This document shows, one piece after another, positions 32,105-39,605 of a DNA stretch of 61,664 nt (its first letter is position 1; each line of letters starts with the position of its first letter). Both the position numbers and the translations under genes were made by a program. Where the stretch lies: the NCBI GenBank assembly GCA_022842465.1, contig JALHPN010000024.1, positions 1-61,664 on the forward strand, read 5' to 3'. The stretch comes from Polyangiaceae bacterium. Lineage in GTDB: Bacteria > Myxococcota_A > Polyangia > Polyangiales > Polyangiaceae. A model generated the notes under the pieces. It searched no databases and had not been told where the DNA came from. It saw only the letters and a list, made by a program, of their open reading frames with translations.

Positions 32105-33379
32105 CTAGGTCAAAAACCAGAGCATGAGCAGCGAGAGCGAGAGTGTCGGCAGGAGGACGAGAGTCCCGAGCCGCATGAACCTTCCGATCCCGATCTCGAC
32201 GCCGCAACGGCGAAGCAGATCCATCCAGAGGAGGCCTGCCAGGGAGCCGATGGGCAAGAGGCGGGGCCCGATGTCTCCGCCCACCAGAGCCGCGAGGAGG
32301 GGCGTGCTGCTGCCGTGTGCGCCGAGCGCCATCATGTTCAGGATCGACATGGGGTGGTTGTCCACGATGGCCGAACCGAGGGCGGCGGTGCCACCGACCA
32401 CGCCGATCTCGTAGAGGCCATTGCCCGACGTCGACCGGTAGACGTGCGCCAAGCGGTCGACGACGCCGACGTGCCGAAGGCCGACCACGACGAGGAAGAC
32501 GCCCCAAAGGAAGACGAGGATGTCCGGCGAGACATGCTGGAAGAGCCTCTGCGGCGTCGCCACGCGGTAGCGCCACGCGAGCAGGAGGCACGCGACCGCG
32601 CCGCCGACCGACACTGACCAGATCGGGCCGTCGACGGCGGCCATCGCCGGGTACGCGCCGAAGACCAGGAGGAGGAGAACGACCGCGGGGCGCTCGGCTG
32701 GATGGGCCGCCATGGTGCGGACGACTTCGGGCTTCGTCGGCACGCTCGCGAGGAGGTGGCGGAAGTGGAGGCGCAGGATGCCGAAGGTCAGCACCGCACC
32801 TGCGATCGAGATTGGAACCATCACCCGCGCGTACGCGTTGAACCCGATGCCGGCGAACTCTGCGACGATCATGTTCATCGGGTTCGAGATGACGAACGGC
32901 GCGACGCCGGGCGCGAGGAACACGGCGAACGCGAACGCGACGGTCATCTCCGGCTGGTCGGGGTACAGGCGCCGGGTGAGCGCCACGACCAGCGGTGTCA
33001 GCAGCAGGATGGCCGCGTCGTTGTTGAGCAGCGACGGGGTGATCACGCTCACGAGGAATACGAGGCTGAACGCCCGCGCCGCCGAGGTCCGACGCGCGTG
33101 GGTCTCGATGCGCAGAGCGAGGCGCTGGAACGCGCCGACCTCGTGGACGACGCCGGTCATCACCATGATGCAGGTCAGCGCGAGCAGCGGGCGCCACTGC
33201 ACGACAGCGGACACGAGCATGTCCCGCCACGAGAGGATGCCGCTGAGGAGCAGGACGACGACGCCGACGAGCGCCGCAGTACCAGGCGAGAACCGAAGGC
33301 CGCTACCCCCGAGGCGCGGGCGCGAGACCGCCAACGTCACCGTCAGCGCCAAGGTCGAGTACGCGACGGCCTGCTCCAC
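32105..33379 (-). CDS. ArsB/NhaD (ion-transporter superfamily) permease
   Basis: The 424-residue integral membrane protein has ten to twelve hydrophobic segments. It shows the two repeat signatures of the IT superfamily: a first conserved loop SLLNNDAA with SNPMNMIVAEFAG, and a second repeat with IVDNHPMSILNMM followed by GGDIGPRLLPIGSL. This resembles ArsB and NhaD-type permeases, which export arsenite or exchange anions/Na+ with protons. The substrate cannot be read from sequence, and no ars regulator or ATPase is nearby. Translation starts at GTG 33379; an in-frame TAG 15 bases upstream excludes a longer N-terminus, and the AGGAG directly abutting the GTG is unusual. It is followed by nothing on its own strand within 249 bases. 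Confidence 0.85.
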   Translation of the reverse strand: MEQAVAYSTLALTVTLAVSRPRLGGSGLRFSPGTAALVGVVVLLLSGILSWRDMLVSAVVQWRPLLALTCIMVMTGVVHEVGAFQRLALRIETHARRTSAARAFSLVFLVSVITPSLLNNDAAILLLTPLVVALTRRLYPDQPEMTVAFAFAVFLAPGVAPFVISNPMNMIVAEFAGIGFNAYARVMVPISIAGAVLTFGILRLHFRHLLASVPTKPEVVRTMAAHPAERPAVVLLLLVFGAYPAMAAVDGPIWSVSVGGAVACLLLAWRYRVATPQRLFQHVSPDILVFLWGVFLVVVGLRHVGVVDRLAHVYRSTSGNGLYEIGVVGGTAALGSAIVDNHPMSILNMMALGAHGSSTPLLAALVGGDIGPRLLPIGSLAGLLWMDLLRRCGVEIGIGRFMRLGTLVLLPTLSLSLLMLWFLT

Positions 33380-33513
33380 CTCCTGCCCAAGCTAGCAGCC
33401 GTGCTTGCGGTCTTCTTCGCGCAGTCGTTACACCGAAGAAACAAGTCGCGGGCTCCTCGTAGCCCCTCGGGGCGCTCGCGAGCTGGGATGGCGACTCGCC
33501 GGACGACGAAGGC

Positions 33514-33615
33514 TCACCAGCGTACGAAACGCGGCGTCACGTGGTTCTCCACCAGCGCGATGAGCTGCTCCGCCCCGTGACACCGGGGTCGACGTGCAGA
33601 TCGCCGTGCTGCCAC
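33514..33615 (-). CDS. Possible micro-ORF downstream of the SulP gene
   Basis: Immediately after the SulP stop (33619), a GTG at 33615 preceded by AAGGAG 6 bases upstream opens a 33-residue frame with an Arg-rich start and a protein-like end (QLIALVENHVTPRFVRW). Its ribosome site overlaps the SulP stop, as expected for translational coupling. There is no homology evidence and the ORF is short, so it may be non-functional. Confidence 0.25.
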   Translation of the reverse strand: MAARRSARRPRCHGAEQLIALVENHVTPRFVRW

Positions 33616-33618
33616 ACT

Positions 33619-35358
33619 TCACTCCTTCGCTTCTTCCCAATCGACCCACGCGGCCCCGGTCCGCTCGCGGAACGCTCTGACCGCGACGCCGACGGTGGGG
33701 AAGAAGTTCGGCTGCCCGATGCGGGCGTGGAGCCCGTACGCGCGGAGCCGGTCTTGCACCGGATCCTTCAGCTCGGCGAAGGCGAGCTCCACGCCGCGCT
33801 TCGTGAGCTCGGCGTCGAGGTCGTGGAGCATCTCGGCCGCCGTGGTGTCGATGTCCGTGATCGGCTCCGCGGCGAGCACGATCCACTGCACCGGGGGCTC
33901 CGTGGACGCGACGAGATCGAGCACGCGCTTTCGCATCGTCTCCGCGTTCGCGAAGAAGAGCGGCGCATCCCACCGGAAGAGCAAGAGCCCGGGCACCTGC
34001 TTCGCGCCCGCATACCGCGTGACGTCGTGGTAGCCCTTCACCCCCGGCGCGCGGCCGAGGACGGCGTCGTGGGGACGCCATGCGCGGCGGACGACGTCGA
34101 GGAGCGAGAGAGCCACGGCCACGGCCACGCCGACGAGGACTCCGAAGAGCACGACGCCGACGAACGCGACGAGCGACAGCACGAAGTCCGCGCGGCGAAC
34201 GCGGCGGAACGCGCGGAGGGCCTCGAGGTCGAACAGCCGGAGCGCGGCGGTGATGACGACGGCCGCCAGCGCGGTGACCGGGAGGTCCCGCACGAGATCG
34301 GGCCCGAGCGTCAGCAGGAGGACGATCGTGAGCGCCCCGACGAGGCCGGTGAGCTGCGTCCGCGATCCCGCGGCGATCGCGACGGGCGTGCGTGACGAGC
34401 TGCTCGAGATCGGGAAGCCCTGGAAGAGGCCGGCGGCGAGGTTGGCGATGCCCAGCCCGACGAGCTCGCGGTTCGCGTCGACGCGCTCGCCTCTCTGAAC
34501 GGCGAGCGTCCGCGACAGGACGCTCGTGTCGGCGAACGAGACGAGCGCGATGCCGAGCGCCGCGACGGCGAGGGGCTCCACGTCGTCGAGGCCGAGCGCC
34601 GGGAGCGCCGGCCGAGGGAAGCCTCGGGGGACCCGACCTACCACCGCGATGCGCTCGCCGAGGCCGAGCGTCGCCGTCGCTGCGGTCGCGGCGACGACCG
34701 CCACGAGGACGCCCGGGACCTTCGGCAGCCACTTCGAGCACGCGAGGATGAGGGCCACGGACGTGAGCCCGATCACGACCGCGGGCATCTTGGCCTCTCC
34801 GGCCGCGACTCCCCTCAGGAGTCCCGCCGCGCCGTGGACGAAGTCCGGCGCCGTCACGGAGAAGCCGAGCAGCTTCGGGAGCTGGCTCACGAGGACCGTC
34901 GCGGCGATGCCGTTCATGTATCCGACGCGGACCGGCTTCGACAGCAGGTCCGTGACGAAGCCGAGCTTCGCGACCGCGGCGCCGAGACACAGGAGGCCGG
35001 TCATCACGGCGAGCGCCGCAGCGAGCCCGACGGCACGCGCCTCGTTCCCGCCGCTCCTCGTCACGACGGCCGCCGCGATCATCGCGGCGAGCGCCGAGTC
35101 GGGGCCGAGCACGAGCACACGCGACGGGCCGAAGACGGCGTAGGCGAGCAGCGGGACGATGGTGGCGTAGAGTCCCGTCACCGGCGGGAGGCCGGCCGCC
35201 TCGGCGTACCCCATCCCCGCAGGGACGAGCAGCGCAGAGAGCACGAGGCCCGCCGCGAGATCGCTCGCGAGCCACTCCTTCCGGTAGTGACGGAGCACCC
35301 GGAGACCGGGAGCCCACCCACCGTCGTCGCTCGCGTGGGGAGCGGGCTCGGGCATCAC
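33619..35358 (-). CDS. SulP-family anion transporter with STAS domain
   Basis: The 579-residue protein has a SulP membrane domain of about 10-12 hydrophobic segments. It includes the family opening (YRKEWLASDLAAGL), the VPAGMGYAEAAGLPPVTGLYAT signature region and GPDSALAAMI. A cytoplasmic STAS domain follows (about 440-560, with ITDIDTTAAEML). SulP proteins carry sulfate, bicarbonate or other anions, and which one is transported is unclear here. The reading frame starts at GTG 35358, immediately followed by ATG 35355, either of which may be used; the hairpin at 35359-35376 abuts them. The small membrane protein upstream (35401-35817) lies 42 bases away on the same strand, so the two are probably co-expressed. 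Confidence 0.9.
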   Translation of the reverse strand: MMPEPAPHASDDGGWAPGLRVLRHYRKEWLASDLAAGLVLSALLVPAGMGYAEAAGLPPVTGLYATIVPLLAYAVFGPSRVLVLGPDSALAAMIAAAVVTRSGGNEARAVGLAAALAVMTGLLCLGAAVAKLGFVTDLLSKPVRVGYMNGIAATVLVSQLPKLLGFSVTAPDFVHGAAGLLRGVAAGEAKMPAVVIGLTSVALILACSKWLPKVPGVLVAVVAATAATATLGLGERIAVVGRVPRGFPRPALPALGLDDVEPLAVAALGIALVSFADTSVLSRTLAVQRGERVDANRELVGLGIANLAAGLFQGFPISSSSSRTPVAIAAGSRTQLTGLVGALTIVLLLTLGPDLVRDLPVTALAAVVITAALRLFDLEALRAFRRVRRADFVLSLVAFVGVVLFGVLVGVAVAVALSLLDVVRRAWRPHDAVLGRAPGVKGYHDVTRYAGAKQVPGLLLFRWDAPLFFANAETMRKRVLDLVASTEPPVQWIVLAAEPITDIDTTAAEMLHDLDAELTKRGVELAFAELKDPVQDRLRAYGLHARIGQPNFFPTVGVAVRAFRERTGAAWVDWEEAKE

Positions 35359-35376
35359 GGCGACGTTAGCGTCGCC
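35359..35376 (-). promoter_or_regulatory. Hairpin at the SulP ribosome-binding position
   Basis: A perfect 7-bp stem (GGCGACG / CGTCGCC, loop TTAG) ends exactly one base before the SulP start codon (35358), within the 42-base gap from the upstream gene. It occupies the place where a Shine-Dalgarno would be, and no other ribosome site is visible. It could hide the start region or simply be a short intercistronic hairpin. Confidence 0.4.
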
Positions 35377-35400
35377 GTGCCCAGCCCGGAAGCGCGCTTC

Positions 35401-35817
35401 TCACATCACGAACGGGAGCGCGATGTAGAGAGCGCCCATGACGACGGCGACGAGACCGAGCGGAGCCTGGATCGACACGAGCGTGCTCTTGATCCGCTGG
35501 CCCTTCTCCATCGCGGCCGGGTTCTTCGAGAGCGCGTAGTGCGTGATGAGGCCGAAGCCGAGGAGGAAGCCGACGAGGAGATCCGCGACGCCCGAGAGCG
35601 TCCAGAAGATCCACGTGATCGGGTGCGACGAGAGCAGCGAGAGGCCCGTCACCGAGCCGATGATCTCCTTGATGCCCCAGATGAACATCACGACGCCGAT
35701 CCAGCCCTGGTAGGGCGCGATCTTGTCGATCAGCTGCTGGGCGTTCGGCGAGCGCTTGATGATGAAGCCCGAGGCCGCGAGGATCCCGCCCGCAATCGTG
35801 ATCAGACCACCCAACAT
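35401..35817 (-). CDS. Small integral membrane protein, unknown function
   Basis: The 138-residue protein has four hydrophobic segments (about 2-20, 39-58, 66-92 and 115-135) and is clearly an inner-membrane protein. Characteristic stretches are IAPYQGWIGVVMFIWGIKEI and LSGVADLLVGFLLGFG. I do not recognise the family. The start ATG 35817 has an AAGGGA ribosome site 9 bases upstream. It is followed on the same strand by SulP and may be an accessory factor for it. It faces the divergent sigma-54 activator with a 190-base regulatory gap that contains a perfect palindrome at 35983. Confidence 0.7.
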   Translation of the reverse strand: MLGGLITIAGGILAASGFIIKRSPNAQQLIDKIAPYQGWIGVVMFIWGIKEIIGSVTGLSLLSSHPITWIFWTLSGVADLLVGFLLGFGLITHYALSKNPAAMEKGQRIKSTLVSIQAPLGLVAVVMGALYIALPFVM

Positions 35818-35982
35818 GATGTGCTCCCTTCGTAGGTTGCCGGCGCTCTGCGCAGGCGACTGGCTGGTGAAGAGGGGCCGTGCGCCCCGTGTGGAGGGTG
35901 CTTGTGCACCTCACGTGCCGCACGGAATCGTTGGCTTTTTCAGAAAGCGGCGCGACATGCGCATCGGTCGCTTGCCCGGAAC

Positions 35983-35996
35983 GGCAACGCGTTGCC
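35983..35996. promoter_or_regulatory. 14-bp perfect palindrome upstream of the sigma-54 activator
   Basis: GGCAACGCGTTGCC is a perfect dyad 12 bases ahead of the GTG start of the sigma-54 activator (36009) and in the divergent gap with the membrane-protein gene. It is a candidate binding site for a dimeric regulator, possibly autoregulation. If the activator instead starts at 35880, the palindrome would lie within its coding region. Confidence 0.35.
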
Positions 35997-36008
35997 ATCC
36001 TCTCGGCG

Positions 36009-37847
36009 GTGAGTGGAGGAAAGCTCGAGACGACGGCGCGCGCGGCGACGCCCCCCGGCCCGCGCGAGCCTCGGCTCTCGCTCGTCTTCTATCATCGCGA
36101 TGGAGCCAAGAGCGTCGTCCCGACGCCTGGAGCCCCCATAACGGTCGGTAGGGCATGGCCCGCCGACGTCATCATCGAGGACAGGAGCGTGTCGCGCGAG
36201 CACGCGCGGTTCGTCCTCTCCGCGGACGGGATGGTCTCCTTCGAGGACCTCGGATCGACGAACGGGACGACCCTGAACGGGACGCGGGTCGCGCGAGGGA
36301 TGCTCCGCGCGGGCGACGAGCTCCGGCTCGGGGACGTTTCCGCGGCGCTCCACGTCCTCAGCTCCGCGGCCGGCGTGCACGGGATGCCCGGGTATGACGC
36401 CATGCTTCGCCTCCTCGAAGAGGAGATCACGCGCGCGCGGACGTTCGGTCGGCCCGTCGCCCTCGTCATGGTCGGCGCGGCGGCTCCGCAACACGCGCTG
36501 CCGACGTGGGCGCCGGCGCTCCTCGATCGCCTTCGTCCCGTCGACCGCGCAGCCGTGTATTCGGCGGACGCGGCGCTCGTCGTCCTGCCCGAGTCGACGC
36601 GCGCCGACGCCGAGTCGCTCGCCACGAGCGTGACGGCTGCCGTCCCCGTGCTCCGCTGGGGCGCGGCGTGCTTCCCGGAGGACGGGACCACGGCCGACGA
36701 GCTCGTCGCCGCCGCGCGTCGGGCGATGATGGGCGGAGGCGCGAGGCAGGCCCCGCCCCAGGTCGGTCCCGCGCTCGTGATGGGTGAGCGCATGCGGCCG
36801 GTCTGGGACATGGTCGAGCGAGTGGCGACCTCGAACCTCCCGGTGCTCGTCCTCGGGGAGACCGGCGCCGGCAAGGAGGTCGTCGCACGCGCCCTCCACG
36901 AGCGGAGCGCGCGGCGCGACGGGCCGCGACGAAGCGTGAACTGTGCAGCCATTCCGCCGACGCTCGTCGAGAGCGTCCTCTTCGGTCACGAGAAGGGGGC
37001 GTTCACCGGCGCGGATCGGTCGACGAAGGGCCTGTTCGAGCAGGCCCACACCGGGACGCTCCTCCTCGACGAAGTGGGCGAGCTGCCAGCGGCCGCGCAG
37101 GCCGCGCTCCTCCGTGTGCTCGAGACGAAGACGCTCGTACGCGTCGGCGGTGACCGCGACGTGGTCGTCGACGTGCGCGTCGTCGCGGCGACGCATCGCG
37201 ACCTCGAGCACATGTGCCACGCGGGCGCCTTCCGCTGGGACCTCTACTACCGGCTCCACAGCGTCACGATCGAGCTCCCGCCGCTCCGCGACCGGGTCGA
37301 CGAGATCCCGCGCCTCGCCGAGGTGTTCCTCCGGGAGGCGTGCCGGGACAACGGGCGCGCCGTGCGCGGCTTCGACCCGGCCGCCTTGCGCGCGCTCGTG
37401 CAGTGGCGCTGGCCTGGCAACGTGCGCGAGCTGCGCAACGTCGTGGAGCGTGCCGTCGTCGTGGCACGCGGCGACGTCGTGACGGCGGAGGACCTCCCGG
37501 AGCGCGTGCGGCAGGCGGTCGTCGCCGGACCCGCTCCCTCGTCGAAGGGGTCGTCGATCGCCGGCCGACCCCCGAGCGGAAACGTGGCGGGCGGGACGAT
37601 GTCGCCTCCTCCGCCTCACGACGCGCCGCGCTCCGAGCCGCCCGTCACGGGCGCGGATCCCGCCGTGGACTACAAGGAGCGGCTACGCCGCGAGATGCAG
37701 CGTTACGAGAGTCAGCTGATCGTCGACGCGTTGGCGCGGGCTTCTGGGAACGTGACGGCGGCGGCGCAGGCGCTCAAGATCCCCGTCAGGACGCTGACGC
37801 ACAAGATGCAGCAGCTCGGCATCAAGAAGCGCCACGACGCGACGTAG
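36009..37847 (+). CDS. FHA-containing sigma-54 activator with degenerate GGDEF-like domain
   Basis: The 612-residue regulator has an FHA domain (about 25-118, with SREHARF and LGSTNGT) and then a middle region (about 126-240) shaped like a GGDEF domain. Where GGDEF proteins have the active-site motif, it reads [13 protein letters not shown], so the signature is lost. An AAA+ sigma-54 interaction domain (about 255-490) follows, with Walker A GETGAGKE (283-290), GAFTGA (330-335), LLLDE and the R-finger region. A Fis-type helix-turn-helix closes the protein ([19 protein letters not shown]). It should bind enhancer sites and activate RNA polymerase-sigma-54 in response to phosphopeptide binding. 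GTG 36009 is likely the start; ATG 35880 is possible. Confidence 0.9.
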   Translation: MSGGKLETTARAATPPGPREPRLSLVFYHRDGAKSVVPTPGAPITVGRAWPADVIIEDRSVSREHARFVLSADGMVSFEDLGSTNGTTLNGTRVARGMLRAGDELRLGDVSAALHVLSSAAGVHGMPGYDAMLRLLEEEITRARTFGRPVALVMVGAAAPQHALPTWAPALLDRLRPVDRAAVYSADAALVVLPESTRADAESLATSVTAAVPVLRWGAACFPEDGTTADELVAAARRAMMGGGARQAPPQVGPALVMGERMRPVWDMVERVATSNLPVLVLGETGAGKEVVARALHERSARRDGPRRSVNCAAIPPTLVESVLFGHEKGAFTGADRSTKGLFEQAHTGTLLLDEVGELPAAAQAALLRVLETKTLVRVGGDRDVVVDVRVVAATHRDLEHMCHAGAFRWDLYYRLHSVTIELPPLRDRVDEIPRLAEVFLREACRDNGRAVRGFDPAALRALVQWRWPGNVRELRNVVERAVVVARGDVVTAEDLPERVRQAVVAGPAPSSKGSSIAGRPPSGNVAGGTMSPPPPHDAPRSEPPVTGADPAVDYKERLRREMQRYESQLIVDALARASGNVTAAAQALKIPVRTLTHKMQQLGIKKRHDAT

Positions 37848-37849
37848 CG

Positions 37850-38254
37850 TCAGTTGCAGACGACGACCGGCACCTCGATCGCGACGTTGCGGACGGGGTC
37901 GAAGATCTTCTGCATGGACATCGTGCAGCAGCCCACCCGACAGCCGTTGTCGCCCGTGACGTCGAGCGCGTCGCCGTAGCCGCTGCCGCCTGGCCACCGG
38001 AAGTCCTGCTCGAGCTCGAGGATCTTCGGGAGCTTCGGCGCGTACACGCGGACGTCCGTCCGGTCGTCGACGGAGAGGCCCGCGGTGTCCGTGGCCGCGT
38101 GCCGCGCGTCGCGGTCCTCGTCGTCGGGCACGTCCGCCCCAGCACAGCCGGCGCTGGCGAGACCAAGCCCGAGCAGAGCGGCGACGACGAGGTTTCGCGA
38201 GCTTCGGTCGCGAGGTGCGCGGCGGACACGGCCCGATGGATCGCGGAGGCTCAT
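37850..38254 (-). CDS. Lipoprotein, unknown function
   Basis: The 134-residue predicted lipoprotein has a basic, Arg-rich leader of unusual length, a hydrophobic core and lipobox SAGC (Cys about 37). The mature part starts with an acidic Asp-rich linker, followed by a segment RVYAPKLPKILELEQDF and a final Cys-containing stretch (GCRVGCCTM, ending VVVCN). No family recognised. The start ATG 38254 is not preceded by a clear Shine-Dalgarno. It converges on the sigma-54 activator with 2 bases between the stop codons. Confidence 0.7.
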   Translation of the reverse strand: MSLRDPSGRVRRAPRDRSSRNLVVAALLGLGLASAGCAGADVPDDEDRDARHAATDTAGLSVDDRTDVRVYAPKLPKILELEQDFRWPGGSGYGDALDVTGDNGCRVGCCTMSMQKIFDPVRNVAIEVPVVVCN

Positions 38255-38485
38255 GCCTCGGAGGAAGAAGCAGCGAGCGTGCCCGAGAGCCCCCGGACGA
38301 GGCGGCCTCCGCGCACGACGGATGACCTAGGGAGAGACGCGCGGCCGTGCGCTCACGAACTCCCACGAAAATCGGTTCCCCCGTGTTGAGACGCTTGTGA
38401 AAGGGAGGGCAGATCCTGCACCGTAGGAAGCTGGCGGGTTTTGCGCCGTTCTGTTTCCCTGGTTTCGTCGAGGAGGCTCGTATCC

Positions 38486-38740
38486 ATGCGCTCTATCGTC
38501 TTCGTGACTTTGTTCGGGCTCGCGGGAATCGGTTGCGCGGCAGACGTCGAGGATGTGCTCCAGCCCACGCCGGCGCCTGCCGAGCGTCCTACCGCCTCGA
38601 AGCCGTTCAGCGGCGCGGCGGAGGCACCGCTCGACGAGTCGCAGGTGGTCGTCGACTGGAGCCGCGTCACGGCGACCAGGCCGCCTGGTCAGGACATGCC
38701 CGGCCTGCCGACGCCGGGCGGCGGAGGCGGCGGCGAGTGA
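38486..38740 (+). CDS. Small lipoprotein with poly-Gly tail, unknown function
   Basis: The 84-residue predicted lipoprotein starts at ATG 38486 with a strong GAGGAGG ribosome site about 10 bases upstream. It has a short hydrophobic leader and lipobox GIGC (Cys about 17). The mature peptide is Pro/Glu/Ala-rich and probably disordered. It ends in PTPGGGGGGE, almost the same tail as the large metalloprotease 0.9 kb downstream (ends LGGGGGGDE). The two are co-oriented. A stable hairpin follows 8 bases after the stop. Confidence 0.7.
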   Translation: MRSIVFVTLFGLAGIGCAADVEDVLQPTPAPAERPTASKPFSGAAEAPLDESQVVVDWSRVTATRPPGQDMPGLPTPGGGGGGE

Positions 38741-38747
38741 CGTCCGG

Positions 38748-38768
38748 CTCGACGCTTGATGCGTCGAG
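38748..38768 (+). terminator. Stable hairpin after the poly-Gly lipoprotein (possible terminator)
   Basis: A perfect 8-bp stem (CTCGACGC / GCGTCGAG) with a TTGAT loop lies 7 bases after the stop codon at 38740. There is no T-tract, so termination is uncertain, but it separates this transcript from the metalloprotease. Confidence 0.45.
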
Positions 38769-38970
38769 GTGAAGAGATGCGTTGAACCTTGCCGCGGTCG
38801 GCGAGCGGCTTGCCCGCCCGACCGCGAAGCCAGGGGCCTGGCGAGCGTTGGCGCGCGGGGCGAGCGAAGGAAGCGCGGGCGCGGCTGCTGGAATGGCCGC
38901 GGCGGAGGGAGATGCCGGAGCGCTCGACCCCGAGAAGCGGAGGTCGGCCCCGTTGCTACCCTGGCCTTTC

Positions 38971-39228
38971 ATGCGGCTCCTTCGCGCGACGTGGATCGAG
39001 ACCGACGAGATCCGTCGGTGGGCGTACGACGCCGATCCGCACCCCCGGTGAACGCGGATCCGAACCTCTGGAGCCTGTTGCTGGTCGAGTGGTGCGCCGA
39101 CGATGCGCGACCGCCGGCGGACCAGGGGACGAGGCGTCGCTTGCACGCGTGCACCTGCGTGGACGGACGGGCAGCGGACGAAAGCTCCGATCGCGTACTG
39201 GCTGACGTGACGCCGCGCGATACGTGAG
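38971..39228 (+). pseudogene. Possible frameshifted gene remnant
   Basis: A reading frame starting ATG 38971 gives a protein-like N-terminus (MRLLRATWIETDEIRRWAYD) that stops at 39051. A protein-like continuation (PNLWSLLLVEWCADDARPP) appears in the neighbouring frame from about 39055 onwards. Joining the two by one frameshift gives a plausible short protein of about 85 residues. This could be a decayed gene or a coincidence of high GC content. Confidence 0.25.
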
Positions 39229-39496
39229 CGGGTCGGAACCAGCCCGGAACGGGCCGGAGCGCTCACGCGTCCATGCGTGATCTCCTGGGGTTGCACGATC
39301 GCTTGCGGCCGCTGGCGAGCGCGTGTACGTCGCGCGCCCTGCGTTTGGGGGTCGCCAACGCACCCACAATGCGCTACAGGCCACCGCCGCGTCCCGCCCG
39401 CCCTCGTCACCTGTCTGCTCTCGAGCTGTGCGGCGCCTGACGCCTTGGACCTACCCGGCGAGGTCAACGTCCTAACGGACCTCTCTCGTCGGACTC

Positions 39497-39513
39497 GAAA
39501 TTCTTGAAATTCT
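39497..39513. repeat. AT-rich direct repeat (GAAATTCT x2)
   Basis: Two copies of GAAATTCT lie nine bases apart (39497-39504 and 39506-39513), in an unusually AT-rich spot of this genome, about 95 bases upstream of the metalloprotease start. It is a candidate protein-binding or promoter element. Confidence 0.4.
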
Positions 39514-39527
39514 CGCTGTTTGAGATG

Positions 39528-39543
39528 TGGATCGGTACCTGCA
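39528..39543 (+). promoter_or_regulatory. Weak candidate sigma-54 promoter for the metalloprotease
   Basis: TGGATCGGTACCTGCA fits the -24/-12 consensus at 9 of 12 fixed positions and keeps the obligatory GG-N10-GC spacing. It is 62 bases upstream of the metalloprotease ATG (39606). The match is weaker than the one at 6524 and could be chance. Confidence 0.25.
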
Positions 39544-39605
39544 AGTGCGCGCCACGCTGCGTGTCACGGGTAGACCGAAGGTTACGCCGCAAGTCGGAGG
39601 TTGGG

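Larger units (their letters stand above)
38769..39605 (+). other. Gene-poor stretch before the metalloprotease
   Basis: This stretch of about 840 bases contains no intact gene I can support. Its GC content falls in the last 130 bases, where a direct repeat (GAAATTCT twice, 39497-39513) and a candidate sigma-54 promoter (39528) are found. A possible frameshifted gene remnant occupies 38971-39228. The rest shows no repeats, RNA gene or convincing reading frame. Confidence 0.5.

Noticed and set aside
32105..35817. Mobile element or genomic island around the transporter genes
   Set aside because: No transposase, integrase, inverted repeats or tRNA attachment site was seen next to the block; only a weak suspicion from gene remnants remains and is listed as low interest.
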